This document shows, piece after piece, positions 36,380 through 46,685 of a stretch of DNA of 64,000 nt. The notes under the pieces are model-generated. The model did no database searches. It saw only the letters and a list, made by a program, of their open reading frames with translations, and was not told the origin of the DNA. How positions within the stretch are numbered: position 1 is the stretch's first letter; each line of letters opens with the position of its first letter. The stretch spans positions 744,001 through 808,000 of the forward strand of contig JAPDOI010000117.1 of assembly GCA_029168955.1 (NCBI GenBank), given 5' to 3'. A program made the position numbers and the translations under genes. The stretch comes from Aplectana chamaeleonis (lineage: Eukaryota; Nematoda; Chromadorea; Rhabditida; Cosmocercidae).

Positions 36380-37191
36380 CTAAGACAGTCGATGCGGGCG
36401 GATCGCTGGCTTTTGGCGGGCGGATCGACATCCCACGCCATCCTCTCGCCAGTCGCCAGCGATCCGCCCGCCAGTAGCAGCGATCCGCCCACCACTAGCC
36501 CGCGATCCGCTCGCCACTAGCCAGCGATCCGCCCGCCAATGGCCAGCGATCCGCCCTCGATGCCACATGTGGGTTATTCCGATGGTTCTCACCACAGTCT
36601 CCGTGTGCGGGACCACCCCCCCCCTAGCCGTGGGGACCATCCCCTCAGCTGCCAAAAGTTATTCTCCGGCTTCTTTGTGATCCTTTGAAAGTGACTTGAA
36701 GTCACTATCAGGATAGGCCTCGAAATGCCGAGTGAGCATTCAGTGCGATGGAGCGCCTTTTGTAATCTTCAGTCTGCTTACTCTGCGCATGATGCTGATA
36801 CCAGAAAAAAACTCGTCAATGATTGACAAGTCTCACAGTGTGAAATTTGAGCGGACAGATAGCTGGCTATCAAAGCCCTGGCGGGCGGACCGCCGCATCT
36901 CATAGCTCAGCGGGCGGATCGCTGGCTATCAAAACCCTTGCGGGCGGAACGCTGGCTGGTTGCGGGCGGATCGCTGCTTTGAAGCTTGCCGGCGAACCAC
37001 CCGGTAGCGTGATCAACTTTCCCAGGTGCCGCTATCCGCCCGTCAAAACGCAGCGATCCGCCCGCGAAGACAACGAGATTCAGCGATCCGACCGGCGAGG
37101 TCACGATGGGCAGCGATACGCCCTCAACTTGTTGGCGTGCCGCCCGCAGAGGCTTTGATTGCCAGCGGTTAGTCCGCACCTATTGTCTGAG
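36380..37191 (-). mobile_element. R1: TATA-region mobile element, minus orientation
   Basis: Ends CTAAGACAGTCGATGCGG and CCGCACCTATTGTCTGAG are inverted and flanked by TA (36378-36379 and 37192-37193). Read leftward, the order is: about 15 degenerate copies of GCGGGCGGATCGCTGGC; the palindrome CTTGTCAATCATTGACGAG; a degraded TATA region (ATTACAAAAGGCGC); and the hairpin module with AACTTTTGG (36660-36652). A second GATCGCTGGC array closes the element. No protein is encoded. R2 at 39503-40321 is the opposite-strand copy. Confidence 0.7.
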
Positions 37192-37571
37192 TAGCCCGTA
37201 TTTCCTCCAACAGAGGTGCTTCGCTCCTCCCCTGTTTCCTCGCCTTTTTTCGTTCTAAAATGTTTTGGCGCCGCTGGGCCACGCGACAAAGCCAGGGAGA
37301 GTCGGGCAGTCAAAAGCATAATTGTCGCAGCCGCCACGTCATAGAACAGATGTGAAGTCAAAAGTAGGCCGCGCCATCAATAACTGTTTCTTTATGAATT
37401 TCTTGTTGCCTCACCTTTGTCCGGCTTTTCAGCAGCAACATCTGATACAGCAACTCCTGTTCTGCATCTGTAGCCTTTTCACAGACAAAGACTTTTATGG
37501 CAGAAGACACTTCAGTGGCTGTGGAAAACCTGCAGGATGCAATCGGTACCGTACATGATCACATGTATGTA

Positions 37572-38818
37572 CCAGGCCGTCCAGTAATTCCTGTCCGAAA
37601 ATTTTCAAAATTCTATAATTTTCCTTAGAAGTGTTATAATATCAGGCAAGTGTAAGAACCTTCTAGAAGGTTCTCAAAAGTTCTACGCTAGGGGTATATA
37701 AGGCGCAGTCGCCGCGTCTAGCTACCAGTACAAGCTAAAATGGACCAAGGTCGAATTGGTACGTTCGTATACTACGAGTGGCTGCTGGGCAACGACACGG
37801 GCACCGCGGTCGCCAACATCTGCAGAGCGTGCAAGGAGGATGCAGTGTCCCAACGCACGGTCAGCCGCTGGTTCAATCTTTTCGAGAGCGGCGACACGAG
37901 CCTCGAGGGCAGGGAGCACAGCGGGAGGCCTTCTACGGTGGATGATGACGAAGTTCGTCGCTGTATCAAGGAGAAGCCGAAAGCCACCACCCGTGAACTG
38001 GCGACGACGCTCGGCTGCAGCAAGTCCACCATCCACAATCCACTCAACTTACTCGGCTACCACAAAGTTCTGGCCCGTTGGATCCCCCACCGTCTGACGG
38101 ACGCCAACAAGCAGAGCCGCGTGGCCGTCTGCCAGTCCCTCCTCCTTCGTCCGCATCGCAAGGAGTTTCTCGAGGACCTGGTCACTGGGGATGAGAGCTG
38201 GGTCCTCTATGGCAACGTCGCCCGCAGTGCCGTCTGGATCCCGCGCGGAGAAGAGCCGCCGACGACGCCGAAAGCCGACCTGCACCCGCTGAAGATCATG
38301 CTCTGCTGCTGGTGGGACACCAAGGGCATGCTGTACTTCGAGCTGCTCCCGCAAGGCAGGACGGTCACCGCCTCCATCTCCACCGATCAGCTCGAGAAAC
38401 TAGCCGCCGCCATCCGAGAAAAGCGTCCCCTACGGGCCTCAGTTCACCTGCTGCACGACCACGCGCGCCCCCACGTGGCGAAGGAGACTCAGCAGAAGTT
38501 GGCTGGGAGACGGTTGCCCATCCGCCGTATTCGCCGGACCTCGCCCCCTCCGATTACCATTTGTTCCGCCCGCTGAAGCACCATTTGGCCGGAAGAAAAT
38601 TCACCAACTACGAAAACCTCAAATCCGACATCGCGGACTTCTTCGAGTCGCAGCCCCCGGAGTTCTGGGCGAACGGCATCGGCGACCTGCCCAATCGATG
38701 GGCCACTGCTGTGGATAACTGTGGTGATTATATTGTTGATTAGACTTCTTTTTCAATTAAGTTTTGAAAAAAACTAAAAATGGTGAAATCTTCGGACAAG
38801 AACTATTGGACAGCCTGG
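37572..38818 (+). mobile_element. mariner element 3 (same family as element 2)
   Basis: TIRs CCAGGCCGTCCAGTAATTCC and GGACAAGAACTATTGG..CCTGG are flanked by TA (37570-37571 and 38819-38820). Length 1247 bp. The structure is complete apart from a coding deletion. Confidence 0.85.
37740..38743 (+). pseudogene. mariner transposase, 10-base deletion
   Basis: The ATG at 37740 opens MDQGRIGTFVYYEWLLG. Both DNA-binding helix-turn-helix blocks follow, then the catalytic domain with GDESWVLYGN (first Asp) and LLHDHARPHVAKE (second Asp, His where copy 2 has Asn). At about 38497, ten bases present in copy 2 are missing, shifting the frame so that the first ORF ends at 38576. The correct frame resumes with WETVAHPPYSPDLAPSDYHL (third Asp) and reaches the NCGDYIVD terminus at 38743. 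The protein would otherwise be near the normal 330-345 residues. Comparison with 15653-16667 shows independent inactivating lesions. Confidence 0.9.
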
Positions 38819-38820
38819 TA

Positions 38821-39365
38821 TGTAGGTGTTAAAGATGACGCAACAGGGCAAACCTGATTTTCAGACTATGATAGATGCAGAGCCCGTCCGCTTCATTTCG
38901 GCATAGGCGCATGAAATCCTCTGTGCTCAACGAACGCATCACATCCATAGGGAATCTGAAAGAAATGAAATTTGCTTATTATTTCCATAGTGTATACTCT
39001 ATTTCAGAGCGAGATATACATTGGCAGTTGCAGATAAACGTTGTTGCAGCACGCACCCCTTAGATAATCGTGTATAAATCCTTAGATATAGGGCCCCTCG
39101 TGATCTTGGCAAGATTTGATTTGCGTCGCGTAACGCAGCAGCAATTTTCTGCAGCTGCAGATTTCAACCTAAATCTGGGATAGAGTGTAAACGCTCATAT
39201 AAATGTCAACTTCGCGAAAGACGATTTGTATTTGCTCATTCCTGTATCTTCCAAGAATTTTGCCAGAATTGAATCGCATCCAGATTCCGACGTAGTGGAG
39301 GTGACACATGACGAGGTAGACGGTCTGCAATACACAACATGCACAACTCAGACAGTCACATGAGC
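38821..39365. other. no gene recognised
   Basis: Only short ORFs and no TIR pair. Confidence 0.4.
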
Positions 39366-39495
39366 GTGGATCCTGAAGAGACTTTGCGTTCCTCACTGTA
39401 GGTTGGCGCAAGCTCGGTGCACCTATGTTATAGCATAGGGCACCGAGTTTGCGCCAACCTGCAACAGCGAACGCAATGTCTCTTCCGGATACATG
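39366..39495. repeat. small foldback, second copy of the 19-165 family
   Basis: Arms GAAGAGACTTTGCGTTC..GTTGGCGCAAGCTCGGTGCA and the inverse GGGCACCGAGTTTGCGCCAACC..GTCTCTTC. It abuts the R2 element. Confidence 0.6.
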
Positions 39496-39975
39496 CCGAT
39501 GTTAGGTGCGGACTGACCGCTGGCAATCTAGGCCTCTTCGGGCGGTACGCCAGCATATTGCGGGCGGATCGCTGCCCATCGTGTCCTCACCGGGCGGATC
39601 GTTGCCTCTCGTTATTTCCGCTGGCGGATCGCTGCGTTTTGGCAGGCGGATAGTGGCACCTGGGAAAGTTGATCACGCTATCGGGCGCATCGCTGGCAAG
39701 CTCTAAGGCGGCGATCCACCCGCAATCTGCCAGCGATCCGCCCGCAAGGGCTTTGATAGCCAGCGATCCGCCCGCTGAGCTATGAAATGCAGCGATCCGC
39801 CCGCAACCAGCAAGCGATCAGCCCGTCAGGGCTTTGATAGTTAGCTATCCGCCCGCCACTGCTTTGATAGCCAGCGATCCGCCCGCTCAAATTTTACACG
39901 GTGAAACTTGTCAATCATTGACGAGTTTTTTTTTCTGGTATCAGTATCACGCTCAGAGTAAACAAACCAAAGAGT

Positions 39976-39985
39976 ATATAAAAGG
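39976..39985 (+). promoter_or_regulatory. TATA box of R2
   Basis: TATATAAAAG precedes GCGCTCC. The element S has TATAAAAGGCGG and the copy at 52.9 kb TATAAAAGGCGC in the same relative place, so the site is shared across copies. Confidence 0.5.
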
Positions 39986-40082
39986 CGCTCCACCTCACTG
40001 ACTGCTCACTCGGCATTTCGAAGCCGATCCATTTTTGGTGACTTCAAGTCACCTCTGAAGGATCACTCAGAGGCCGAAGGAT

Positions 40083-40117
40083 AATTTTTGGCAGCTGAGG
40101 GGATAATCCCCACGGCT
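40083..40117 (+). ncRNA. Sm-like site plus terminal hairpin in R2
   Basis: AATTTTTGG is followed one base later by AGCTGAGGGGATAATCCCCA.., which folds as GGGGAT/ATCCCC above an AGC/GCT base. The order Sm site then hairpin is that of snRNAs and nematode SL RNAs. No SL leader sequence or PSE was recognised. Confidence 0.35.
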
Positions 40118-40577
40118 AGGGGGGGGTGGTCCAGCACACGGAGACCGTGGTGGGAACCACAGGGATAACCCACACGTGGCATCGAGGGAAGATCGCTCGC
40201 TAACGGCTGGCGGATCGCTGACTACTGGCGGGCGAATCGCTGGCTACTGGTGGGCGAATGGCGGGGGGGACGTCTATCCGCCCGCCAAAAGCCAGCGATC
40301 CGCCTGCACCTACTGTCTGAGAAGTTGTGCTTTCCGTGCTCAGAGTGGCAGCATTGTGGACTTCAAGGTAACACGCGAGCAGTCACGTAGCAGCCATAGC
40401 ACAGCTCAAACAACAGCTGGCGCTTTGCTTAGACCACAGCGTTGGGAGCCGCACATTTCTCGTGGTCGCTAATAATCATAGGTTGATCTGGAAGGTTTCC
40501 AGCTAGACGATAGCCGTGACGCGACTGCTCGCGTGAGAACATGAAGGAGACTACAGATGCTGAAATGAGTGAAAAAG

Positions 40578-41485
40578 TCACCGCTCGTCTCCTTTCAGAA
40601 ACTGCACCATTTTCCGGGTGGCCTCAAACAATTCCCAGAATTCTGTTGGGTGCTGCAGGAATAACTCCTTGACGGACACCACATCGACAGGAGGCTGTAA
40701 AATCGAATGTGAGTGTTCTATCAGCATTATTTTTCTCAGAGAGAAACTTACCTCTCGATTTCTGAATTTTCGCGATCTCTTCCGTGGAGGTTCAGTAGCG
40801 TCTCGGTTCTCGCCTACTGCTGATTTCGTCACTACGACCTCTTCTGACTGGCAGTCGACCATCTCATTCAGATCTTGAATAGTGGACACCCCAGGCAGAA
40901 CGGGACACTGAAGCATGACACATGTGCCGGGAGATGATGCGGCTTCCTGTCTGAAATCGTTCTTAGGCAAAAGGTAGCATAAGAAACGCCCCATCACCTG
41001 ATATCTCGCAGAAGCCGAGGCTTTACAACTCAAATACTTCTGAAATTTTGGTGGAAACCCACGCAGAATCTGATGGAGGTGAAGAACCGCCTTCTTCCGG
41101 TTTCAAAAGCAGCCACGGCGGCAACTCATCCGAATTTGGAGCTTCATGTGAGTGTGAATGGATACGTTTGATGATCTGAAATGTTCTGAGCTCAGTCCTT
41201 TATGTTAGGCATTGACCACAGTTCACAGTGTAACTCTGACCATTCTCATGAAATGAACCCCGTATCACCCACCTGATTGGTGAGTGGGTTAACGTGAACC
41301 CGAGCCGGGCATTCGTTCTTCCGTTCACATCGCCAGAAACTACGCTGTCCACATGACGAGTCCTTGTCGTATGTGAAAATGTAGCCGTTGTCGTAGACCT
41401 TCAGACAATTATCTTCATCATTGTGCGGCTGACATATCTCCGTGCCCATATCATAGACTACACCCCAACCCACCCTCTGCACCCG
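40578..41485 (-). CDS. FLYWCH zinc-finger protein, exons 2-5
   Basis: Proposed exons on the minus strand: 41485-41273, 41175-41063, 40950-40752 and 40694-40578 (stop). Acceptors are GTGTTTCAG, ACATTTCAG, CGATTTCAG and ATTTTACAG; the third donor is a perfect GAG|GTAAGT; the 41063 donor (GTGGGT) is least certain. The FLYWCH domain spans the first two exons: KVYDNGYIFTYDK, then FWRCERKNECPARVHVNPLT, then after the intron IIKRIHSHSHE, giving the W-C, C and H-x-H ligands. Later exons hold acidic and Ser/Pro-rich sequence, a basic PPRKRSRKFRNR stretch (possible nuclear signal) and a C-terminal helix-like VKELFLQHPTEFWELFEATR. FLYWCH domains bind DNA; nematode members act as transcription regulators. 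Exact orthology cannot be assigned. Confidence 0.75.
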
Positions 41486-41499
41486 CTGAAACACACCAA

Positions 41500-42360
41500 T
41501 ACATATCTACACCATTCACCACGTCCCACACTCCATTCAAGACTACACCCATACCCACACGCCCACACCCAAACCCACGCTAATAAGCCCACGCCCACAA
41601 CCACATCCAGACGCACACCTACACCCACGCCCACGCCTATTCTCCACACACCACATACCCACCCACACACCCATAGAACCACACGCTCATACTCACACAT
41701 CCAAACCTCACTCACACATCCACACCTCACCCACACACTCACACCAACACCCACACACCTACACACCGACGTACACACCCACACCATCCTCACCCTCACC
41801 CACACACTCACACCAACACCCAAACCCATACACCCATACACCCCGCCCACCCCCACACAGACGCCTACGCCAACACCCACAACCACACCCTCATTCACAA
41901 TTACACCCGGACACTCATACCCACATAGTCACACCCACACCCACCACCTAACCATGACTCTCACGCTTACCCTTCACTTTCACCCACACACGCCTGCACC
42001 CACGCCAATACCCTCACCCATACCCTCTACCACACACCAACACCTACACCCATACCCATACCTACACCCATTTTTCGCACCCACACTCACCACCTCACAT
42101 TCGCACTCGCACTCACACTCGCACTCACACTCACACTTACACTCCCCTCACCCTAGCATTCACCTTAACTTCCTCACCTTCCCTTCATTGACAAACACAC
42201 TCACACCCATACTACCGCAGTCACACACACACCTACACCCAGAACCGCAGCCACAACTACACACGGCCACACCCACTCTCTCACGCGCTTAACACACAAC
42301 CACGCCCCCACACGCACACATCCACCCACACCCGCCCACAGCGTCACATCCCCACTCAGA
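41500..42360. repeat. degenerate CCCACA/CACCCA-rich tract
   Basis: About 860 bases of CACCCACACCC-type low-complexity DNA with interspersed CACTCGCACTCA. Open frames across it are repeat artefacts. It lies in the presumed FLYWCH intron. Confidence 0.85.
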
Positions 42361-44150
42361 TACTCACCCTCACCCTCACCGTCACCGTCACCGTCACCGC
42401 ACCTTCACCGTCACCATCACCGTCACGCTCACCCTCACCCCGCCCTCGCCCTCGCTCCTCGTTCGCCCCCGCTCCCTGCCCCCTCGCTCCTCGCCCCCGT
42501 CTGCCCTCGCCCTCCCTGCCCTGCCTCTCGCCCCCGCTCTCGCCCTCGCCCCCTCGTTCTGCTCCCCTGCCCTCGCCCTCGCCCTCGCCCTCGCCCTCGC
42601 CCTCGCCCTCGCCCTCGCCCTCGCCCTCGCCCTCGCCCTCGCCCTCGCCCTCGCCCTCGCCCTCGCCCTCGCTCCTCGTCCCTCGTCTCGCCTCTCTCGC
42701 CCTCGTCTCGCCCTCGCCCTCGCCCTCGCCCTCGTCTCGTTCCTCGCCTCGCCTCGCTCGTTCTCGCCCTCGTCTCGCCCTCGTTCCTCGCCTCGCTCCT
42801 CGTTCCCTCGCCCTCGCTCGCCCTCGTCCTCGTCTCTCGCTCCTCGCCTCGTTCCTCGCTCCCTCCCTCGTCGCCCTCGCCCTCGCCCTCGCCCTGCCCT
42901 CGCCCTCGCCCTCGCCCTCGCCCTCGCCCTCGCCTCGCCCTCGCCCTCGCCCTCGCCCCCTCGCCCTCGCCCTCGCCCTCGCTCCTCGCTCCTCGCCCCC
43001 TCGCCCTCGCTCCCTCGCCCTCGCCCTCCTGCCCTCGCCCTCGCCCTCGCCCTCGCCCTCGCCCTCGCCCTCGCCCTCGCCCTCGCCCTCGCCCTCGCCT
43101 CGCCTCGCCCTCGCCTCGCCCTCGCCCTCGCTCCTCGTCTCCTCGCCTCCCCGTTCCTCGTTCCTCGTTCCTCGCCCCTCGTCTGTTCCCTGTTCCTCTT
43201 CGCCCTCGCTCGCCTCGTTCCCCTCTCGTTCCTGTTCGTCTCGTTCTCGTTCCTCGTCTCCTCGCTCCGTTGCCCTCGTTCCTCGTTCCCGTTCCCTCGC
43301 CCTCCTCCTCTGCCTCGTTCCTCGCCTCTGCCCTCGTTCCTCGTCTCGTCTCCCTCGCCCTCGTTCCTCGTTCGCCCCTCGCCCTCGCTCCTCGTTCCTC
43401 GCCCTCGCCCTCGCCCTCGCCTCGCCCTCGTTCCCTCGCCTCGCCCCTCGCCCTCGCCCTCGCCCTCGCCCTCGCCCTCGCCCTCGCCTCTGCCCTCGCT
43501 CCTCGCCCTCGCCCTCGCTCCCTCGCCCTCGCCCTCGCCCTCGCCCTCGCCCTCGTTCCTCGCCCTCGCCCTCGCCCTCGCCCTCGTCTCTGCTCCTCGC
43601 CCTCGCTCCTCGTCTCCTCGCCCTCGCTCCCCTGCCCTCGCCCTCAGCCCCGTTCCTCGCCCTCGCCCTCGTTCCCCTGTCTTTGCCTCGTCTCTGTTGC
43701 CTCGTCTCTCGTCTCGCCCCTGCCCTCGTCTCGTTCCTCGTTCTGTTCTCGTTCTCGTTCTCTCTGCCCTCTTTGTTCCCTTGTCTCGCCCTCGTTCCCC
43801 GTCTCGTTCTTGCTCTGTCTCTCGCCCCGCTCCCTGCCCCCTGCTCTCGCCCCGTCTGCCCCTCGTCTCTCTGTCTCTCTCTGGTTCTGCTCGTTCCCCT
43901 TCCTGCTCCTCGTTCCCTGCTCCCGCTCCCTCGTTCTCGTTCCCGTTCTGTTCGTTCTCGTTCCCCTGCCTCCCTGCTCCTGCTCCCTCCTCGTTCCTCT
44001 GCCCCCTGCCCCTCGCCCTGCCCTGCTCCTGCTCCCTGCTCCCTCGTCTCGTTCCCTCGCCCTCTCGCCCTCGCCCTCGCCCTGCCCCCTGCCCTCTGCC
44101 CTCGCCCTCGCCCTCGCCCCGCCCACGCCCTTACCATCACCCTCACCCTC
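42361..44150. repeat. 1.8-kb (CCCTCG)n array with CTCGTT/CCTCGT variants
   Basis: Pure CCCTCG runs (for example 42563-42670 and 43031-43100) alternate with variants such as CTCGTTCCTCG. It reads as Arg/Glu/Gly polymers on the minus strand and Ser/Pro/Leu polymers on the plus strand. The longest such open frame, 648 codons, is not taken as a gene. Confidence 0.92.
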
Positions 44151-44152
44151 AC

Positions 44153-44216
<64 letters not shown>

Positions 44217-44219
44217 GCA

Positions 44220-44296
<77 letters not shown>

Positions 44297-44302
44297 CCAC
44301 AC
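44151..44302. repeat. (CA)n microsatellite with CACATA variants
   Basis: About 150 bases of CA repeat ending exactly at the 5' TSD of the hAT-like element. Confidence 0.95.
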
Positions 44303-45816
44303 CAGGGGTGTGCGGAAATTTTTTAAAAAATTTCAGAAAACAGAAAACAGAAAATCGAGTTTGTCAGAAAACAGAAATCAGAAAACAGAAAGGCCAAAAC
44401 GGCCAGAAAACAGAAAACAGAAATCAGAAAACAGAAAATTTTCAGAAAAAATACTCATTGCGTTTTAAAAATTTTTCAAGTGGAGAGAGGATGTAATTCT
44501 GAATACCTTTGCCATACTTAAAATATAATATCTACGGAACTGCACAGATCACCTGTAAGGCATTGGTAGTAGCATAGTCGCGTCAATGACGGATATAAGG
44601 TCATTAAAGACACACTGATAGTCTTGGCCGAGAAATAGGCTCAACAACTGATCCTGTCGAGCAGATTCTCGAGTATTTCTTGATTATTCCTTGGCTGCTA
44701 GGTGGCTGCGACCATGTTGTTCGCGAAATAATCGAGGAGTAACCGAGAAAACATGGGTAGTTGAACCGACGGCGGTGTTGACATCCAAATCTGACTCAAC
44801 AATGCGTCTTACGCTTCCCTTTGAGAGCATCCTTTCGCGGCTGTTTCTCGACGACCATTATTTGACGCCTACTTCGCGGCAACCAGCTATTCTCTGAACA
44901 CGACCTTGTTCTCGGCTACTGCGCAAAATCAGGCATTTTGTGGTAACTTATCGGCTATTGCTCGGCCAAAACTCTCAGAGAACTCACCCGTATGGTAGAA
45001 CGTCAGCACAATAAGGGTTGCATCCTAGGACAGACATCGGGTTTAGACCCTTGCTGTGTGCAGCAGCTGCTGCGAACAACTAACTGCAGCAGCTGCTGAC
45101 AAGGAGAAGTTGAATTCGTGCTCTGCCCTGGGATGCTACTCCTATTGTGCCAAAGTACTACCCTACGAGTGCGTTAGCAGGGTTGGCGGTAAAAACGATT
45201 GTTGAATTTTCTTTATAAGAATGCAGGCCTGGCCATCACAAAAGTAAAAATAAGTGACAAGTTGCATGGAAAACGCACAAAAGCAAGTCAGAACGGCTAA
45301 ATGGTGGGTGTACGCACACCCCCAACTAACAGGTTTTTTATAAATGCATCTTTTCCGCCTTCTATTTCGCCGCTAAAAAAGTTAGTAGTCTCTCGATGTC
45401 TAGCAGCTACTTTAACTGCAGAATAAAAGACGACAAAACAAGCAATTGTAGAAATCTAGTTATTGGTGGGCGGGCTGAGACCCAGCAATAGCTTGTTTTT
45501 GGGCGTTTTTTCTCCGACTTTCCACTTATTTTCACTTTTGTGATGACCAGGCCTACCTTCTCAAAAAGATACCACAATTAACTTTTTTATCGCGAACCCT
45601 GCCCTTAACAGCAATCGTACATTGAATACAAATAGTACCTCGTAAAGGACTGAATAAGCTGCGCTGTTCCACAGATCCGGATTTCATTCATTTTTTTCTG
45701 ATTTTTTTCTGTTTTTTGCAGATTTTTCAGAAAACAGAAATCAGAAAACAGAAAGGCCAAAACGGCCAGAAAACAGAAAACAGAAATCAGAAAACAGAAA
45801 TTTCCGCACACCCCTG
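44303..45816. mobile_element. hAT-like nonautonomous element, TSD ATCCACAC
   Basis: Ends CAGGGGTGTGCGGAAATTT and AAATTTCCGCACACCCCTG are inverted. Both sides carry ATCCACAC (44295-44302 and 45817-45824), an 8-bp TSD. Subterminal CAGAAAACAGAAATC arrays occur at both ends. The interior includes the palindrome GCAGCAGCTGCTGC and a TTAA MITE relic (about 45177-45604). No transposase was found. Confidence 0.85.
45177..45604. mobile_element. TTAA MITE relic, AGGCAGGGTTCGCG family
   Basis: Ends GCAGGGTTGGCGGTAAAAAC and ATCGCGAACCCTGCC; TTAA follows on the right (45605-45608) and TTAG precedes on the left. It matches the outer parts of 13292-14192. Confidence 0.6.
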
Positions 45817-45995
45817 ATCCACACACATCCAGATCCAAACACCCTGACCTACACCAACCACCTCTTGATCACCCTCACGCTCATCCTTCACTTCCACCCA
45901 AAACCCGCCTGCACCCACGCCAACACCCACGCAAATACCTACAACTCTACCTTGGACTCTGGTTACGGGGTGAATCCCGCTTCGGGAAAGCATAC

Positions 45996-46282
45996 CTTCA
46001 TTCGATTTCCACGTCGTTGGCGTTTCAGACGATCTCTTCCAAGTGCCTGCATAGCACTAGTGTTGGCCTGGTTCAGTACATTGAGTACTTCTTCTATGTT
46101 TATCCCATCGCTAATATCTCCTACTTCACTAGAAATGTCCGGGGATCGAGCGACTTCACCAAGAAGTTGCTCCAGAAACGGCGGCTCTAACTGATTTGTC
46201 TCGGAGGTCATTCGATTGTAACAGAAATCGTCAATCGTACAGTGAGTGGCAGTCAGTTCTTTACAAGGATAAACCACTAATT
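45996..46282 (-). CDS. probable upstream exon of the FLYWCH gene
   Basis: A 287-base open exon lies between an acceptor TTCTAATTCCAG and a donor AAG|GTATGC. Its end phase (0) matches the FLYWCH exon at 41485, so joining keeps frame. It encodes an acidic, helix-prone segment (EPPFLEQLLGEVARSPDISS, INIEEVLNVLNQANTSAMQ) ending in a basic GRDRLKRQRRGNRMK. The intron to 41485 would be about 4.5 kb and filled by simple repeats and a hAT-like element. The first coding exon upstream was not found; 46289-46760 has open frames without good signals. Confidence 0.5.
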
Positions 46283-46685
46283 CTGGAATTAGAAGAGTTT
46301 GGTCGTGAGAGATGAAATGTCAAATTGTAGAAAAGGAAGAGGATGAGGGCAAGGAGAGGGAGGGTAAGGCAAGAGGAAAAAATGGAGGAAACAGCAGAGA
46401 GAAACCTCAAAAAATATGTGAGTCCTCAAACAGGAAGCCTTTCTGGTAATCAGAATCGTTACATGCTCGAAATAATTGCTTAGTTTTCCACTAAATTCCG
46501 TAGCTTCAAAGGTGGAATATTTCCGAAATTCAACACTGATGACTCGAACCCTCTTTTTTCGTAAAACAAACAAACTTTTGCGGTTTTCGCATGTGACCAC
46601 AGGTTCAATATTTTAGAGGAGTCAAAGAGATCTTTGACCCTGCTTTTTCCACCGTATGCGGCCTTTTTCGCTACACCACAACCAC

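Larger units (their letters stand above)
39503..40321 (+). mobile_element. R2: TATA-box mobile element with Sm-like hairpin module
   Basis: The right end ..GCACCTACTGTCTGAG is shared with R1; the left end joins a foldback copy. Contents in order: an array of GCGGGCGGATCGCTG motifs (39520-39895); the palindrome CTTGTCAATCATTGACGAG (39907-39925); a TATA box (39976-39985); hairpins CGGC..GCCG, GGTGACTTCAAGTCACC and CTCTGA..TCAGAG; AATTTTTGG at 40083-40091; a hairpin at 40093-40117; and a second array (40180-40300). No ORF of note. Confidence 0.7.

Noticed and set aside
36269..37179. ORFs rich in Arg, Ser and Pro in R1
   Set aside because: Created by the GATCCGCCCGC repeat array.
41423..42292. 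289-codon His/Pro/Thr-rich frame
   Set aside because: Lies in CACCCA-type low-complexity DNA and overlaps the FLYWCH exon on the other strand.
42356..44302. 648-codon open frame on the minus strand rich in Arg, Glu and Gly
   Set aside because: Made entirely of CCCTCG and CA simple repeats; no domain, start context or splice support.
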